NCBI GenBank assembly: GCA_022495005.1
Contig: JAGYXB010002031.1
Coordinates: 161,212-225,211, forward strand
DNA from: Rhyacophila brunnea
Lineage: Eukaryota > Arthropoda > Insecta > Trichoptera > Rhyacophilidae
Length of the DNA: 64,000 bases
Reading direction: 5' to 3'
This document shows, piece after piece, positions 9,430 to 21,432 of the stretch; the stretch's first letter is position 1, and each line of letters opens with the position of its first letter. Made by a program: the position numbers and the translations under genes. A model generated the notes under the pieces. That model did not search any database, was not told where the DNA came from, and was given only the letters and a program-made list of their open reading frames with translations.

Positions 9430-10725
9430 CGAGGGTGGGTCAATAATTCCTTAGAAAAAAGCATTAAAACAGTTTTTATTTTTGTATTTTTTTTTTATTT
9501 CTCAACATAATCTCCTTGGAGCTCAATACACTTGGTTAGACGTTTCTCAATTTTTTAAACCGTCAGAAAAATAAGTTTTCGGAAGGTCCTCAAAATAAGC
9601 ATTTGTCCGATCGATGACTTCTTCATTTGAAAAAAAACGTTGTCCAGCCATTTTTTTAAGTTTGGGAAAAGGAAAAGTCACTGGGGGCTAAATCTGGCGA
9701 ATACGGTGGGTGGTCGACCAATTCGAACTTCAATTCTTCAATTTTAGCTATTGATCGTAAACATGTGTGAACACGGGCATTGTCCTGATGAAAGAGGATT
9801 TTTTTCCTGTTTAAATGAGGCCGTTTTTCTTCAATTTCGCTTTTTAGCTGGTCCAATAAAGATGCATAATAATCCCCTGTTATTGTTTTTCCTTTTTCCA
9901 AATAGTCAACGAAAATAATTCCACGTGCATCCCAAAATACAGTAGCCATAACCTTACCAGCTGATTTACGGTTTTCGCCTTCTTTGGACATGGTTCGCCT
10001 TTCGCAATCCACTGCTTTGACTGTTCTTTCGTCTCGGGAGTATAGTGGTGTATCCATGTTCCATCTACAGTCACAAAGCGACGAAAAAAATTCATCCGGA
10101 TTGCGTTGCATGAGCGACAACAGGGCTTTAGAGGCCACCACCCCATTGCGTTTATTGTCGACTGTGAGCAAACGCGGCACCCATCTTGCAAAAATATTTT
10201 TCATGCCCAATTTGTCATGTAAAATAGAAATGACGCTACCTTTTGAGATCCCTGTAACCTCAATTATCTCACTCAACTTTAATCTTTGGTCACTTAACAC
10301 CATATCGTGGATTTTGTTGATCATTTCTGGTGTAGTCACTTCTACAGGACGTCCTGAGCGTGGTTCATCCTTTGTTGATGTACGACCACGTTTAAATTCA
10401 TTTAACCAGTTATAAATAGTTGCAAGTGAAGGAGCAGATATGCCGTGAACTAAATCCAACTCATTTTTATTTCCTTTGCTGTTAACCCTTTTATATTAAA
10501 ATGTTTAATAACAGCTCTAAACTCAATTTTCTCCATTTTCCATTTTTCCATTTTCCACAAGCAAATTTTTTCTTTAAATGTACGAGAAACACACAACAAC
10601 CCGACCAATCTGATTGAAACTTCGCAGCATACTGAATCGGTAGTGCCGCTGCATGAAAACAAACCGCTTACAGTACTAGTCGCGCCACCTGTCGGCTTTT
10701 CTAAAGACTTATTGACCCACCCTCG
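9430..10725 (-). mobile_element. mariner element, copy 2 (1296 bp)
   Basis: Same terminal repeats as the copy at 151-1445, with TA at 9428-9429 and 10726-10727. The two copies differ by scattered substitutions and small indels, so both come from one family but were inserted separately. Confidence 0.95.
9495..10551 (-). pseudogene. mariner transposase, copy 2, frameshifted
   Basis: DD34D mariner transposase. The probable start at 10551 gives MEKWKMEKIEFRAVIKHF, a typical mariner N-terminus. The helix-turn-helix region is open from 10459. The middle, with the first catalytic Asp in FVTVDGTWIHH, is readable only in a second frame (10191-9880). The first frame then resumes through KVMATVFWDARGIIFVDYLE, HQDNARVHT and HPPYSPDLAPSDF to 9656, after which it shifts again before NEEVIDR. 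The breaks differ in part from copy 1, and the Glu after the first catalytic Asp is Gly here. It is an inactive relic, but most of the protein is still legible. Confidence 0.93.
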
Positions 10726-10841
10726 TACAATATGAATTATCATTTAATTACATCAATAATCATTTTACATCAAATTGCATCGCACAGACATGAATTTTAA
10801 AATTTAAATATTCCTTGAGGGAAGTAGTTCCGCATGCGACT

Positions 10842-10975
10842 TTTTTACTGTTCGGGCAAATTTGTGGCTTGTGTTTTTTTTACTTAACTGGTCGACCCCC
10901 TATGTTGGGCTCTCCTCAGGCTAGAGCCCTGTCAGACCCCCCCTTGTGGGAGCCATGCCTGCTGGTGTATAATGC
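10842..10975 (+). repeat. Dispersed repeat, plus orientation
   Basis: This segment (GGCAAATTTGTGGCTTGTGT, ACTGGTCGAC, CCTCAGGCTAGAGCCCT, CCTTGTGGGAGCCATGCC) recurs inverted and diverged at 13430-13560. The two copies face each other across 2.5 kb containing a hAT fragment and a TIR element. Whether they are ends of one larger element or independent insertions is unclear. Confidence 0.65.
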
Positions 10976-11017
10976 AACGATAACTGATAAAAGTGGGTAG
11001 ATACAGTTGCCTCATTT

Positions 11018-11275
11018 TTACATAAAGTAATAAACCCAATGATTCCCAACCATAGCAGGAGCTCCATCAGTCGTTACCGATACTAGTTTATGAATAGGAA
11101 ATCGAGTACGATTAATATTCGACTTAAATGCATAAAATATATGTTCTCTTTTGGATCGTTCCTCCATTGGTAAAACGAGCAAACATATCTTTAAAAACCA
11201 ATCGAATAAAAACGCATAGTAGTTATGCAATATCCGTGTAATCTACCGACTCGTCAAATTGCAAGGATAGGAATT
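11018..11275 (-). pseudogene. hAT transposase fragment
   Basis: The minus strand reads FLSLQFDESVDYTDIA, then FIRLVFKDM, then in another frame HKLVSVTTDGAPAMVGN. This is the core of hAT transposases of the kind domesticated as GTF2IRD2/SCAND3/ZBED5-like proteins: LDES.D..DTAQL..F.R followed by the TDGAPAM catalytic block. At least two frameshifts and one stop are present. No hAT ends could be linked to it. Confidence 0.85.
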
Positions 11276-11420
11276 TACATTATTTATTTTATTAATGTTT
11301 TTGTGTAGAATTTCTTCCAAGTTCTTATCACTTGTGTTCTTATGTAAGAACTAGCGGATTTTAAGAGCTGGAACATCGATTAGTTTTGACTTGTTTGAAC
11401 AAGAAATAGGTAGTACAATA

Positions 11421-12087
11421 TTAGTGCCGAGCCACACCGGGCGACTCTGGTCGGCAGACCAGACCGATGCATGCAGTTATATGGAGCATGCCACACCTGG
11501 TCGCCCAGTAATCGCGCAAGCAATAAAGTCGCGCGATCAGTAAAATCTCGTTCGTGCGCTCGGTCTGCACCGCGATTTCCGAACTATCGACTCGTATGGC
11601 ACCAGACGACATGACGTAATTGTGACGTCACGCTCGAGGCATGCCGCCCGCGCACAGTGCTTACCATACATTATAATATGATGAAACACCTATATGTGTA
11701 TGGTGACAATGAATAGCGCCGCTGTATGAGTAGCGTTATATTCTCGAGTGCTATTATCACTCCGGTAGTACGTCATAATGATGTCATATGACGTCATGTC
11801 GACCGGGAAGCTGGCACTCGCAAGTTCTAACATAGGGGGCCTGGTCTCCTGGTCTCTCTGGTCGGGCGATCAGTAGCGATGTATGAAAACATATAGCTAT
11901 GTATTGAGCGCTGCCACACTAGGCGACCAGTCGCCGGCAGCCACGCCGCATTTTTTGCATAATTGCGTATACATTCATTATTATTATTATTATTGGCTGC
12001 CTCTCTGGTCGCCGGCAAGTCGCCCGAAGAGACCAGTCGCGCGACTGGTCTCGAGACCAGAGTCGCCCGGTGTGACTCGGCTCTTAG
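11421..12087. mobile_element. CpG-rich TIR element
   Basis: The left end (GCCGAGCCACACCGGGCGAC, then TCTGGTC) is repeated inverted at the right end near 12087 with one mismatch over about 26 bp. Further shorter inverted copies of the CTGGTCGCC motif lie inside (11497, 11830, 11925, 12005-12060), so the element can fold extensively. The interior is CpG-rich and holds several TGACGTCA-like palindromes (11621, 11788). It encodes no transposase, so it is non-autonomous. Superfamily unknown. Confidence 0.75.
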
Positions 12088-13429
12088 CGATAGCGCTCAC
12101 AGAACGCGTCGAGCGGGCGAAGTCAGCGAATGCAGTGTTTATTCATAACCATAATCACACGTCTCTTCCCGCGCATTTCCCTTCACCTATGTAATAAGCG
12201 GCCCAAGCAGCACAAAACAATTATTTTTTACAGCGTCTCTCATAACAAAGCAATAAAAATATTATATTATTTCGGGGCTTGTCATTAATATTTACGACAT
12301 TTCTCAACCAGCGATAAACTGAACACGCAATAAAATTAAACAATGACTTCTCTGTAATTAAATAATTGCTTTTCGCCCGTCGATCGACCAGGCCTCGAGC
12401 AGCGTAATTTTGGTAGCCGTGTTCAATGGATGGACTTCTTTGTATTTTCATTAAATCGTATCGCCGAGAAGCGAAAAACGGTGACTCATGCGGCACGCGG
12501 GGCGCAAGCATCGTGAAGTCCAGTGAGCGCTGGCGTATTTGATTACGTTGTATTTTTGATGATTTACGCGCCACTTGTAGAAATTTTGCGCGAGCGCCGC
12601 ACTCGCTGCGTCAATGGGCTTTATGCCTTATTATTATGTCCGCGATCGACCAAAAATACCTTCGCGATCGCGATCGACGCACTGGCCATCCCTGGTTTAT
12701 ATAGTTAAAATGAAAAATTCCTAAATGGCGCCCCTTTTTAATGCGCACCATGCATAAGATATTTGGCCCCCCATTTTAGTTCTACTCACGTTATCTGGCT
12801 AACAAAAGAGCGAATCCACTGGAAATTTTGTCAACGCGTAGGTAAAGTAGTAATACGTGGGCGCAAATATACAGTTGAAACTGCAGTTTTGGAATTGATA
12901 GCGTAGGTAGACCACGATCGACTTGAGTCTGACACTGTCTGATGTCATATTATTTAATTTATTTATGTAATCCCTGTCTTGACATGTGTATTCTTTTTCT
13001 TCTAGTTCCTCTCCTAGGTACCAATCTTAATATGTTCGAGGTCTGAAAAATCACGTAGATCTTTAAAATTTACCATTTACAAAGTCATTTTTGTTTTTAT
13101 CGGTATGTACCTAGCTACTCCAACTTTTACTTTATTGACTACTTCATTTCAAGATTTCCTTTGTGACGTCTCAAGAGGTTCATAATTATTTGGTAGTCGA
13201 CAATTTTTTGTGCACAGAGAATTTAAGTAAAGGCTCCAACACACCCATATTAACGTTTGATGTGAGGCATCAGTTTTCAGGAGCAGTTACCTAAACTAAG
13301 GTTATCATGCACTCGAGCGTACTTTGACTGAATTTACGTGACATTAAAATACTCGAAAATGGAAATTACATGTAGAACGATTGTGTAGGCAGGACTGGAT
13401 ATATGTATTACATATTTGCGGCGAATACT
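12088..13429. other. Unassigned, CpG-rich in its first half
   Basis: Contains a 117-codon minus-strand open frame (12574-12221) without a recognisable domain and GATCGCGATCGA-type palindromes near 12640-12680. I cannot assign it. From about 12700 the sequence is ordinary AT-rich DNA. Confidence 0.35.
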
Positions 13430-13560
13430 GAGTGTGCGGTGGCATGGCCCCCACAAGGGGGGGGGATGAGAGGGCCCTAGCCTGAGGGCCCGGGCTCAGG
13501 AGGGGTCCGGTGAGGCGAGTCGACCAGATAAGTGAAATAAACACACATCACAAATTTGCT
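13430..13560 (-). repeat. Dispersed repeat, inverted copy
   Basis: Diverged reverse-complement copy of 10842-10975. The landmarks are CCCTTGTGGGGGCCATGCC, GGCTAGGGCCCT and TGGTCGACTCG read on the minus strand. It includes a run of ten G. Confidence 0.65.
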
Positions 13561-13955
13561 TGCTAATATTGTTATTTAAAATTATGTGATTGGATAAAAT
13601 TTTTAATTATGTATGAATACTCGACAACTCCATAATACAAAAACACTAAGTAATATACACATTAATTTTACCGCGTACACCAATTGGAAAACACCACTGT
13701 CACACTGCCTTTATCCTTAGCGATAGGTAGAGGGGACGCCAAAAATCCCAATCTGGGGGCCCGCTTCAGGGTGTGGGGCCATGTGCGGTAGTATAACTGA
13801 GCGGGCCAAGCAACCTCTCATCACGCTGAGAGCGAATATGTGACGTCGGACCTGGCTCAGCTACGTGCTGTGGATGCAGCAAGAGAAATTCAGCAATGCT
13901 CTTCAAGCCAACTCCGGCGTCCTAGAAGGTCACTCATTACTATCGCAGAGTGTAT

Positions 13956-14108
13956 ACCGCGGAGCTACGGGATGCTGGCATGGCCAGGGAAAATGTAAGA
14001 AAACTGGTGAGCGACAGGAATTCTTGGAGGCGCTTTTTTGGTGCCCATATGCGCCAACCGAAGCGACCAAAGAAGAAGATCGCCACATTCTACACCCTAC
14101 TTCATTAA
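13956..14108 (+). pseudogene. LINE ORF2 C-terminal tail
   Basis: A 50-codon frame reads TAELRDAGMARENVRKLV, SDRNSWRRFFGAHMRQPKRP and a lysine-rich end with a TAA at 14106-14108. The pattern (short acidic segment, then DR..WR) is the usual C-terminal end of non-LTR retrotransposon ORF2 proteins. Probable related sequence upstream (from about 13850) is out of frame. The hAT MITE at 14157 is inserted just after the stop codon, and the LINE 3' region may continue after it, to about 14880. Confidence 0.5.
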
Positions 14109-14156
14109 ATTTATTCTGTATGACGTGGAATCTTACTAGGGCACAGAGGTTTAGAC

Positions 14157-14638
14157 CAGTGGTTCTCATGTGCGGCCCTGGTGGTCGCATGCGGCCACCA
14201 ACATCATTTTCAGTATTTAATTTAACGGGCTAACGTTAAATATGCGTCATTGGCAATGAGTCATGACCAAGTACTTAAAAACCATTTTAATAATACCACG
14301 GTTGAGAAATGTTGGTCATCAAAGTCAAGATCAAGTCAATTCAAAGAATTGGCAACAATTGCTTTATTAATATTGTCGCTTTTTTTCTACTACTGTATAC
14401 TGCGAAAGATCATTCAGTGTAATGCCCTTCATAAATAAACAAATATCGATGCATATATGCAACCGCGTATTAAATGGACCTATCTATAAATAAATTGATC
14501 CATTTTTTAGTAAATAAAATTTAGCTTTAATTTTGTCAATAACAACAAAAGTGAATTTTGGTGCGGCCACCAGACGTTTCCATAGAACTGCCAATGTCAA
14601 TTGTGCGGCCACAGTTTAATTTCACGTGAGAACCAATG
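14157..14638. mobile_element. Non-autonomous hAT element (482 bp)
   Basis: GTTTAGAC is duplicated exactly on both sides (14149-14156 and 14639-14646). The ends are CAGTGGTTCTCA and its inverse with one mismatch. The 8-bp duplication and CAG start define hAT. The interior has GCGGCC-rich subterminal repeats and no transposase sequence. Confidence 0.93.
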
Positions 14639-14639
14639 G

Positions 14640-15186
14640 TTTAGACTTTTGAGTTTTGAGAATCGGTGTTTTCGCCGAATATTAGGGGTAGGTACACAGT
14701 GTTACAAACACTGACATTTCTAAATTATGTAATTACGAAGAAGTGCTTCACCACCATGGCTAACCCTGACTCACCCAGGAGAAAATGCGGCCTGGCCGTG
14801 TGCTTGGGCCATTGGTCTGACGCTGGAGCTTGGCAGGATGCAATAATAAGATAAACATCAATATAATGTGACGGGAATAATGATGATTGGATTGGATTCA
14901 CTTCGATGTAAAAGCAATCTTAAAACGATCATGCTGTACGAAAATTAGGTTGTTAAATAATATACCTACATTTTATACGTTATTGATAAGAATACGTCAT
15001 AACGCAGTCGTATATAATATAAAATGTTTCATTTTTAATTCGAAAACAAAGATATAATTTTTATGTAGGTATGCTTTACATTGTACCTACATTATTATTA
15101 AGAAATAATAAATTATCATTTGTGCCTACTTAAAATGTTTCATAATATATTTATCATTATAAAGTTAAGTGATTATAATAGTAAAA
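14640..15186. other. LINE 3' remnant and AT-rich spacer
   Basis: To about 14880 the sequence may be the 3' end of the LINE split by the hAT MITE (ending ATGATGATTGGATTGGATT). After that it is AT-rich with nothing recognised. Confidence 0.35.
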
Positions 15187-15767
15187 CAGTCGAACTTGGT
15201 TATTACGATCACGGAAATAGCGAGATCTCGGATGTAATGAGGAAACATTTGTTGACATTTTTTCATGACATGATTTTCTCTATATATTTTATTCACTTTT
15301 AAAACGAGCTACTTCTCGGGTATACCGAGCAAATCTGTTAATGTGTCGATCGTTTGAAAACAATATTTTCGACCCTAAGCAATAAAATCCGACCGTGGAC
15401 CGATGCCGCCGGGATCGGATAACGTTTATGACACTAGTTAAGTGTCTAAGTACCTAATTGGTGTTTTCGCCGACAACATTGAAAAAGTATCCACGCATAT
15501 TGTTGAAATTGCATGTAAAAAATCCACGCATTGTGAAGTCAGCAGGTACCTACCAGCGCCGGCGGCTCAGCACTTCATTACAACAAACAACTTATTTTGT
15601 AGTTTACGAATGCCATGCTTGTTTCGGGGATTGTTACGATGGTTTTCAGATTGTTTTATGTTCTATCCTTAAATAGAACGTGGCGAGAAAAATGGTATAA
15701 TATAACTATATAGGTAACGAGTAAATTCAGTCGGTCCCATCTTCCTCGTAATAACCATGTTCGACTG
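15187..15767. mobile_element. pogo-like MITE (581 bp)
   Basis: The left end CAGTCGAACTTGGTTATTAC is mirrored at 15746-15767 with one mismatch over 22 bp. The sequence resembles pogo/Tigger termini (CAGT.GAACC..GTTA..ACGA). The right flank is TA; the left flank is AA, so the target-site TA is not clean. Two overlapping short open frames inside (15442-15676) have no recognisable domain. Confidence 0.7.
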
Positions 15768-16245
15768 TATCTACATTCTACTGTTTTTGGCAGTAGATCG
15801 TAGACATACTTTGTGTGAAATAGCCAAACATGAGGCGTGTTATTGATTGAATAATCTTAATAAATGGAAATAATTGTTATTTTATTGAGGTGACTACAAT
15901 GTGCCTACCTAGTATCAGCGTAATATTATGTATATATAGGTAGATAAATAATTATAACTTATAATTAGTAAAAACAGACATCACGATGTAATTTGCAATG
16001 TTTACTGTGTTCGATCTTGTCATTTTTTGTTTCCACAGCTGATTTAGAAAATGATAAGTAATTAAAAAAAAAATATATCTAGCACTAATGTCAAATAATT
16101 GTTATTTAATGAAATATTTGTCATGATCTATTTTACATCAGAGTTGAGCAGAAAATAGGTCATAATTTTTATATGCAGCGTATCGTAGGCAAACGAAATG
16201 GTGTATTATTTTTCTTCATCTGCGTTTATTCTCTGGGTATGGTAC
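15768..16245. other. AT-rich spacer
   Basis: No coding or repeat signal beyond short TAGGTAGATA-like tracts. Confidence 0.4.
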
Positions 16246-16253
16246 CTCTATAG

Positions 16254-16959
16254 CATGGGTGGCCAACACGCGGCCCGCTGGGTGTCAACTTGTGGCCCGT
16301 GGAGCAGTGAGAAAATAAAAATAATATCAAAAAATACTGCCGCTAGTTCTGCTGATTTCGCAAATTGAGATTCGATATTGGCTCAAGATTTTAAAAAGGA
16401 CCGTGTGCTTTTTGCTGCATTTGCAACGCCATTCTCCGTAGACGTGAATTTATTACCGAGAAATTTACAAATGGAACATTGTGAAAGAAGAAATTCCATC
16501 AGGTTGGTTTGGAAGAGTTTTACAAAACATATTTGGACAAGGAGAAATGTCCTGCATTTTGCAACATGCTCTAATGATGACTCCCCTATTAATTGGAAAC
16601 ATTTACACGTGTGAACAGCTTTTTAGTCGGATGAAGCATATCAAATTCCGAGTGAGAACACGAATCACTGATGTGCATTTGGAAAACTGTTTGCGTGTAG
16701 GAACAACCTCACTCGATATCGATGCACTTAGTTCTGCCACACAAAATCAAACTTCTCACTAAAATTTATTATTTTGTTTAATTTTTATTATTAAAAAAAG
16801 GTCTAATCAAATAAATATGTTTGATCCTCATTTTTGTTTTATTTTATTAATATATATTTCTTTTTTGTTTTGTATAATAAAAAAAAACGGTTGTGCGGCC
16901 CGGTAGGAAATCTCATTTTTAGAATCTGGCCCGGCTGCTGAAAAGGTTGGCCACCCATG
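16254..16959 (+). mobile_element. Internally deleted hAT element (706 bp)
   Basis: CTCTATAG is an exact 8-bp duplication at 16246-16253 and 16960-16967. The termini are CATGGGTGGCCAAC and its perfect inverse. The element keeps only the 3' part of its transposase gene, so it cannot move by itself. Confidence 0.95.
16378..16762 (+). pseudogene. hAT transposase C-terminus, frameshifted
   Basis: The first frame reads VLFAAFATPFSVDVNLLPRN; after a shift the second reads YTCEQLFSRMKHIKFRVRTR, then ITDVHLENCLRVGTTSLDID and stops at 16762. The second part is the hAT dimerisation domain (CEQLFS.M...K...R..ltD.hL...LRv), again of the GTF2IRD2/SCAND3-like group. The RNase H-like catalytic core is missing. 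Confidence 0.9.
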
Positions 16960-16967
16960 CTCTATAG

Positions 16968-17990
16968 GATTTGATCGGCGTACCAAAATAAGCCGAGTTT
17001 TTTAAAATTCGTAGCGCGAGCCTATCCTTTTCATAATCTCTTAATCATATTTTATTGAATATAAAAACAATAATTAGGTACATTGGTAACTAAGTAAGTA
17101 TGTACCTACTTATATTGTTTAATGATATATAAAAAACTGATACACATAAAATGATAGAAAATAAGGAAATATAATTTAATAACATAAGTACTAGTTTTTT
17201 GTTTGTCGTTATTTGAGACTTTTGAAGTTATACTTCTTTGGCGCGTTTGGAAAAACAGATCAGAGTGTATTTTTGGCGTGTGACAAAGTTGCGCGCGCCG
17301 ATTTAATGCATTTGGTGTGGGACGGAAGTAGCGCGCGCCGATGCAACACAACTTATTATTATGATTATTTAGTAAATTCAGCTGTTAAAGGAATTAGTAA
17401 ATATTACTTACTTATGTATTTATGTACCAATCTACCTAAATTTTTAATACATAGTTGAACAGCCATGTGCTTATAGAATATAGAACAATAGGTAATACGG
17501 CGATTGCCCAAACCTGTGATAATTTATAGTTGAAAAATATTGCAACGTCGCCTTTTTGACAATGCTTCTGGTTGAAAGCGAAACACAAGATGGCGGTCAG
17601 AACGCCGCAAACAGCCAAATCGCAAACAGGTACATTTCGTCCTCCATAAAATAAATTATTAAAAATGTAACTATTATATAATATTAACTTAAATATACCT
17701 TGCTGTTTCCAAAACAATTCCGGTGTGTTATTTGTTCACCTCCAAATCCTAAAATCCAGACGAAAAACCATACTAAAGATAAAAGTGACAGTTTGTTATT
17801 CACTTTCCAAAATGGAGGGAAATGACACTAGATACTTGTTTTTAACACTAGGTAGGTGTATCTATGTATAATGAGGTCTCATTTTAAAATGATTCTTTAT
17901 TACTAATAACTAGGCTTAGGATTTTTAGGTGCTAAAAAGTGAATAATATGTAGATATAATTGGAAAATATGTTAATTAAAATTTCATAAT
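16968..17990. other. AT-rich, with a possible 365-bp inverted-repeat element
   Basis: An imperfect inverted repeat (AGGTACATTGGTA near 17077 and TACCAATCTACCT near 17427) could bound a MITE of about 370 bp. Inside it GCGCGCGCCGAT occurs twice (17290, 17331). Minus-strand frames at 17351-17106 and 17717-17436 show no recognisable domain. Confidence 0.35.
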
Positions 17991-18175
17991 ATGTGCTAAA
18001 AAACAAACATAGGTGCTAAAAATCTAAGTAAGAGTATTACCTACAATAAACAATATATATTTTAACAGTTTGATTTATTATTTATTGACATAGATATAGA
18101 AAACGCTTTATTACAATAAATAATATAAGAAATTTTCGAAAATGAATCTTTCGACAATTTGATCCTAACAATTTT

Positions 18176-18439
18176 TTATACATGGAAAAACTTCTTTCCA
18201 CTTGGTTCTACAGATGTTATTATTGCGTATGTAAATGAAACTATTTCAGAAGTAGAAAAAATTTCAACATCTGAGGCATCTGATGGATTTTCCAAAACAG
18301 CTTTAATATTCTGCAGCGTTTGAAGTCCAGTATTTTTATTTAAAACACTATTTAATTTTGTACTTATTTTTATTTCAATTGGTCCGGAACATTTCCTTAT
18401 TTTAGCAGCAGTATTGTTTAAAATATTAATTTGCTTCAC
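18176..18439 (-). pseudogene. hAT transposase C-terminal fragment
   Basis: An 87-codon minus-strand frame reads LNSVLNKNTGLQTLQNIKAV, then SDVEIFSTSEIVSFTYAIIT and SVEPSGKKFF. It resembles the C-terminal region of a hAT family common in aphid genomes, where the last block normally reads YAP.TSVDVER.FS. The key VER.FS residues are altered here by a probable frameshift. It lies just outside the hAT element at 18470 and is a different subfamily. Confidence 0.6.
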
Positions 18440-18544
18440 TACTTAGTTACTCTGTAGATGATTCTAACACAGTGGTCGGCAAACCGCGCCTCGCGAGGCA
18501 CACGTGGCTCTTTGGCCGCCCCTTGGGTGTGGCTCGGCCGCAAA

Positions 18545-19054
18545 TGACCACGTATAGGCTAAAACAGTGAAAGATAGAACAGCCAAAATGTCTTCGAATA
18601 TAACCAACCAGCAAGTCGAAGATCTTAAATTGGTTTCCGCTTTACCAATAGCAGTTAACGAGTCTTGTGACATAAATGATACAGCACAAGTTTCACGTTT
18701 TGTATGATTTATTTCATCTACCTACAAGTCCTAAAGAAGAACTTGTAAGATTATTGCCACTCAAATGTCAAACACGTAGAGAGGATGATATTGCAAATGT
18801 TGTAATTGAGTGTATGGAAAAACATCATATTCTACTCGATAAAATTGTTTCAATTTCAACAGACGGGGCGGGACGTTAAGTATGGCCGGCGTAAGAAAAG
18901 GGGTTGTTGCTATTTTGAAAGCAAAACAAAATCACGAGATACTTGCTTACCATTGCATCATCCGTCAAGAAGAGCTTTGTGCGCAGACATTTTCAAAGTT
19001 ATGGAATTGGTGATTAAGATTACCAACTCAATTATAGATAAAGCTTATCGATAA
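18545..19054 (+). pseudogene. hAT transposase, N-terminal and core part
   Basis: Readable across several frames: ALPIAVNESCDINDTAQVSRF, then LPLKCQTRREDDIANVVIEC and LDKIVSISTDGAG, then AILKAKQNHEILAYHCIIRQ and FKVMELVIKITNSII. These are the ordered blocks of a GTF2IRD2/SCAND3-like hAT transposase: DES.DI.DTAQ; IVSISTDGA with the catalytic Asp; and AYHCIIHQE.LC...L. At least three frameshifts. The BED zinc finger expected at the N-terminus is not seen. Confidence 0.9.
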
Positions 19055-19193
19055 AGAATTATGGAGCTCTAAATTTGAACATCTCTGTGATCATTATGCA
19101 CATATTGGAGAAAAATAAAATAATGTGAACATGTTTCACAGCACAAGTTTAGTAGTCTGCTTTGAAAGAGCTGGAGAAGGAAGACATCGACTA

Positions 19194-21411
19194 CCTCATG
19201 GAATAACACACTAACTCTAAATTATCAACTTTTCAGGAGAGCAAAAAAACCATTCAAAAAAATGTGTAGCAAAAGCCGTTTATTATGTGCAAATATTATT
19301 TAAATTATAATTTATATCTTTAAATAGAGTATCATTTAAGCATACAATCAACTTTTGCAAGACAATAATTTGTGAAATAATACCCTAAATGTGTTTTTCC
19401 ACGTTAAGTTTGACAACTAAAATATTACATCTAGATTTGGTGTGATTTTTCCCGTTTATATATTTTTAGAGGGTGTATATATCTATACTTGGTGTGTTTT
19501 TCCACGTAATTATTTTTTTTTTCATAAAAAAAGTACCACGTAACTTGAGATGGTGTTTTTTTTCATGCTGATTCTGAAAGATAATCTTAAATATCTCGAC
19601 TTAGAGAGATTTTTGTTTTGACTTTTACGGGGAATGACATACTATGTGCTCTTAGTGTTTTCTCTCTCGATGATATTTGATTAAACCAAAAATATGTTTA
19701 GATATTCTGATGGAATATGAAGAGATTTTTTAATTAAACAATATTTTATTGCAATAAACTGTATTTTAACCATTCAGTCAGTTTGAGGAAATTGTTTTAC
19801 AGAACATAATATTATAGTAAAATAATTGCAAAGTTACTTAATGAATATTCCACTCAACATAATAATGATTGGTAGTATAAATTAAGAAATGATAGGATAG
19901 TTGGTTACCTATATATTTTACGTAAATTACGTTGCAGCATTATAAACGTTATGTAAATTAAACTTTTTTTAAATTAAGTATAGGAAAACTATCATATAAT
20001 ATATACAATTGTATTCTTAAAATTAGATTTAAAATATGTAAAAATAGTACTTATAAGACTTCTATACTTCTATGCAGCTACTTATTTCTATCGCACCTCA
20101 CTTAGCTGTTTGTAGATGCCAAAGGTAACAATTAATAGCCATCTTATCATGAACAGTGAGATTATAGATGGCATATATTATTTTCTCTTATAATGAAAGA
20201 CACTTTGTGACACAGTTAAAACTTTTGTAAATCAAAACATGCTGTAACAGTTGTAATGTGATTTTCTTTTGCACGATTTATATCACCCTGTTTCATCTCT
20301 CTCGAACGTTCTGTAAATAATAAATGTTGCTGATAATCACTTTATTTTTTATTAAATATTTAATTTACTCAATTATTGTTTCCGTTCCTGTTCAGACGAA
20401 GAAATACGAGAAAAATATGCCTTTATATTGGCGTTCAGTGGCAATTGGAAATTGATATTATTTTGATCCAAATCATATGCTATATTGGGGAAACATTTTC
20501 ACCATATTCAAATTCTCGTCTTAATATTCTTGGAAATAATAAATTAAAACTGGAAATAGTAAATTGGAAACTAATGGTGCAAATATGCATTTATACGATG
20601 CTTACTAATAATAGGAAGACGTCATAGTTTATATTACGAAACACAGAATATTATAAACATTGAAAATCCTGTAGGAGCCAATAGTACAGACAGAATATTT
20701 AAGGTTGAATCATTTATAATTATAACCTAAAAATGTGTTGTCTGAAATAGGAGATTTATTTTTTTATTGTTCCCATCCTTTATTTTATTAGTCTCTTGAG
20801 CTTATTGTAATATTCGCCGAGATCTAGTTGGCGACATATTAATTAAATGGAATAGTTCATAACTTAAATCCATTAGAATTTAAATTCAAATTCCAATAGT
20901 ACCTACCATAGGCCGATAGCATTAATAATAATATTAAAATTAGTCATTTGTACACAATAACAAAAATAATAAAATTTTACTGTCACAAAAGCAATTTGTG
21001 ATAATGAAAGTAGGTGCGATTCATTACAAAGGATAATGATTTTTCAATACAGTGTTGTTATATGTTGATAAAGGCGAGATTTGAAGGTGAAAGTTGAATT
21101 AGTGTCATATTCCACGGTGAAATCATAGTTAAATGATACACTAAAATGATTTGTGTAGGGAGCAAGTATATTTTTTCCGAGTAATAACACACCAACTACA
21201 AGTGGATTATTATTTCATGTAATTTAAGATTTTACAAAAAATGTTATATAATCATAACTCTACTTACGAGTATTATTTTAAACAGTATTTTGGGTGTTTT
21301 TCGAGAAAAAAATCCAAAAAAAATTTGGCTGGTGTGGTATTTTTTTCTATGCAACAATAGCTCAAAAAACATAAAACACACTATTTCGAATTGGTGTGTT
21401 ATTACATGAGG
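19194..21411. mobile_element. Probable nested TIR element (2.2 kb)
   Basis: The left end CCTCATGGAATAACACACTA is mirrored at the right (TTGGTGTGTTATTACATGAGG) with two mismatches. It splits a hAT transposase. Subterminal motifs such as TTGGTGTG and GTGTTTTTCCACGT recur (19390, 19490), and a partial TAATAACACACCAACTA copy lies at 21184. The interior is AT-rich; one 83-codon frame at 20376-20627 is unrecognised. I could not find a target-site duplication, so the exact borders are uncertain. Confidence 0.55.
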
Positions 21412-21432
21412 CAGTCGAGTCATGATGATTTT

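Noticed and set aside
12221..12574. 117-codon minus-strand frame
   Set aside because: No motif recognised; overlaps CpG-rich, repeat-like sequence on both sides.
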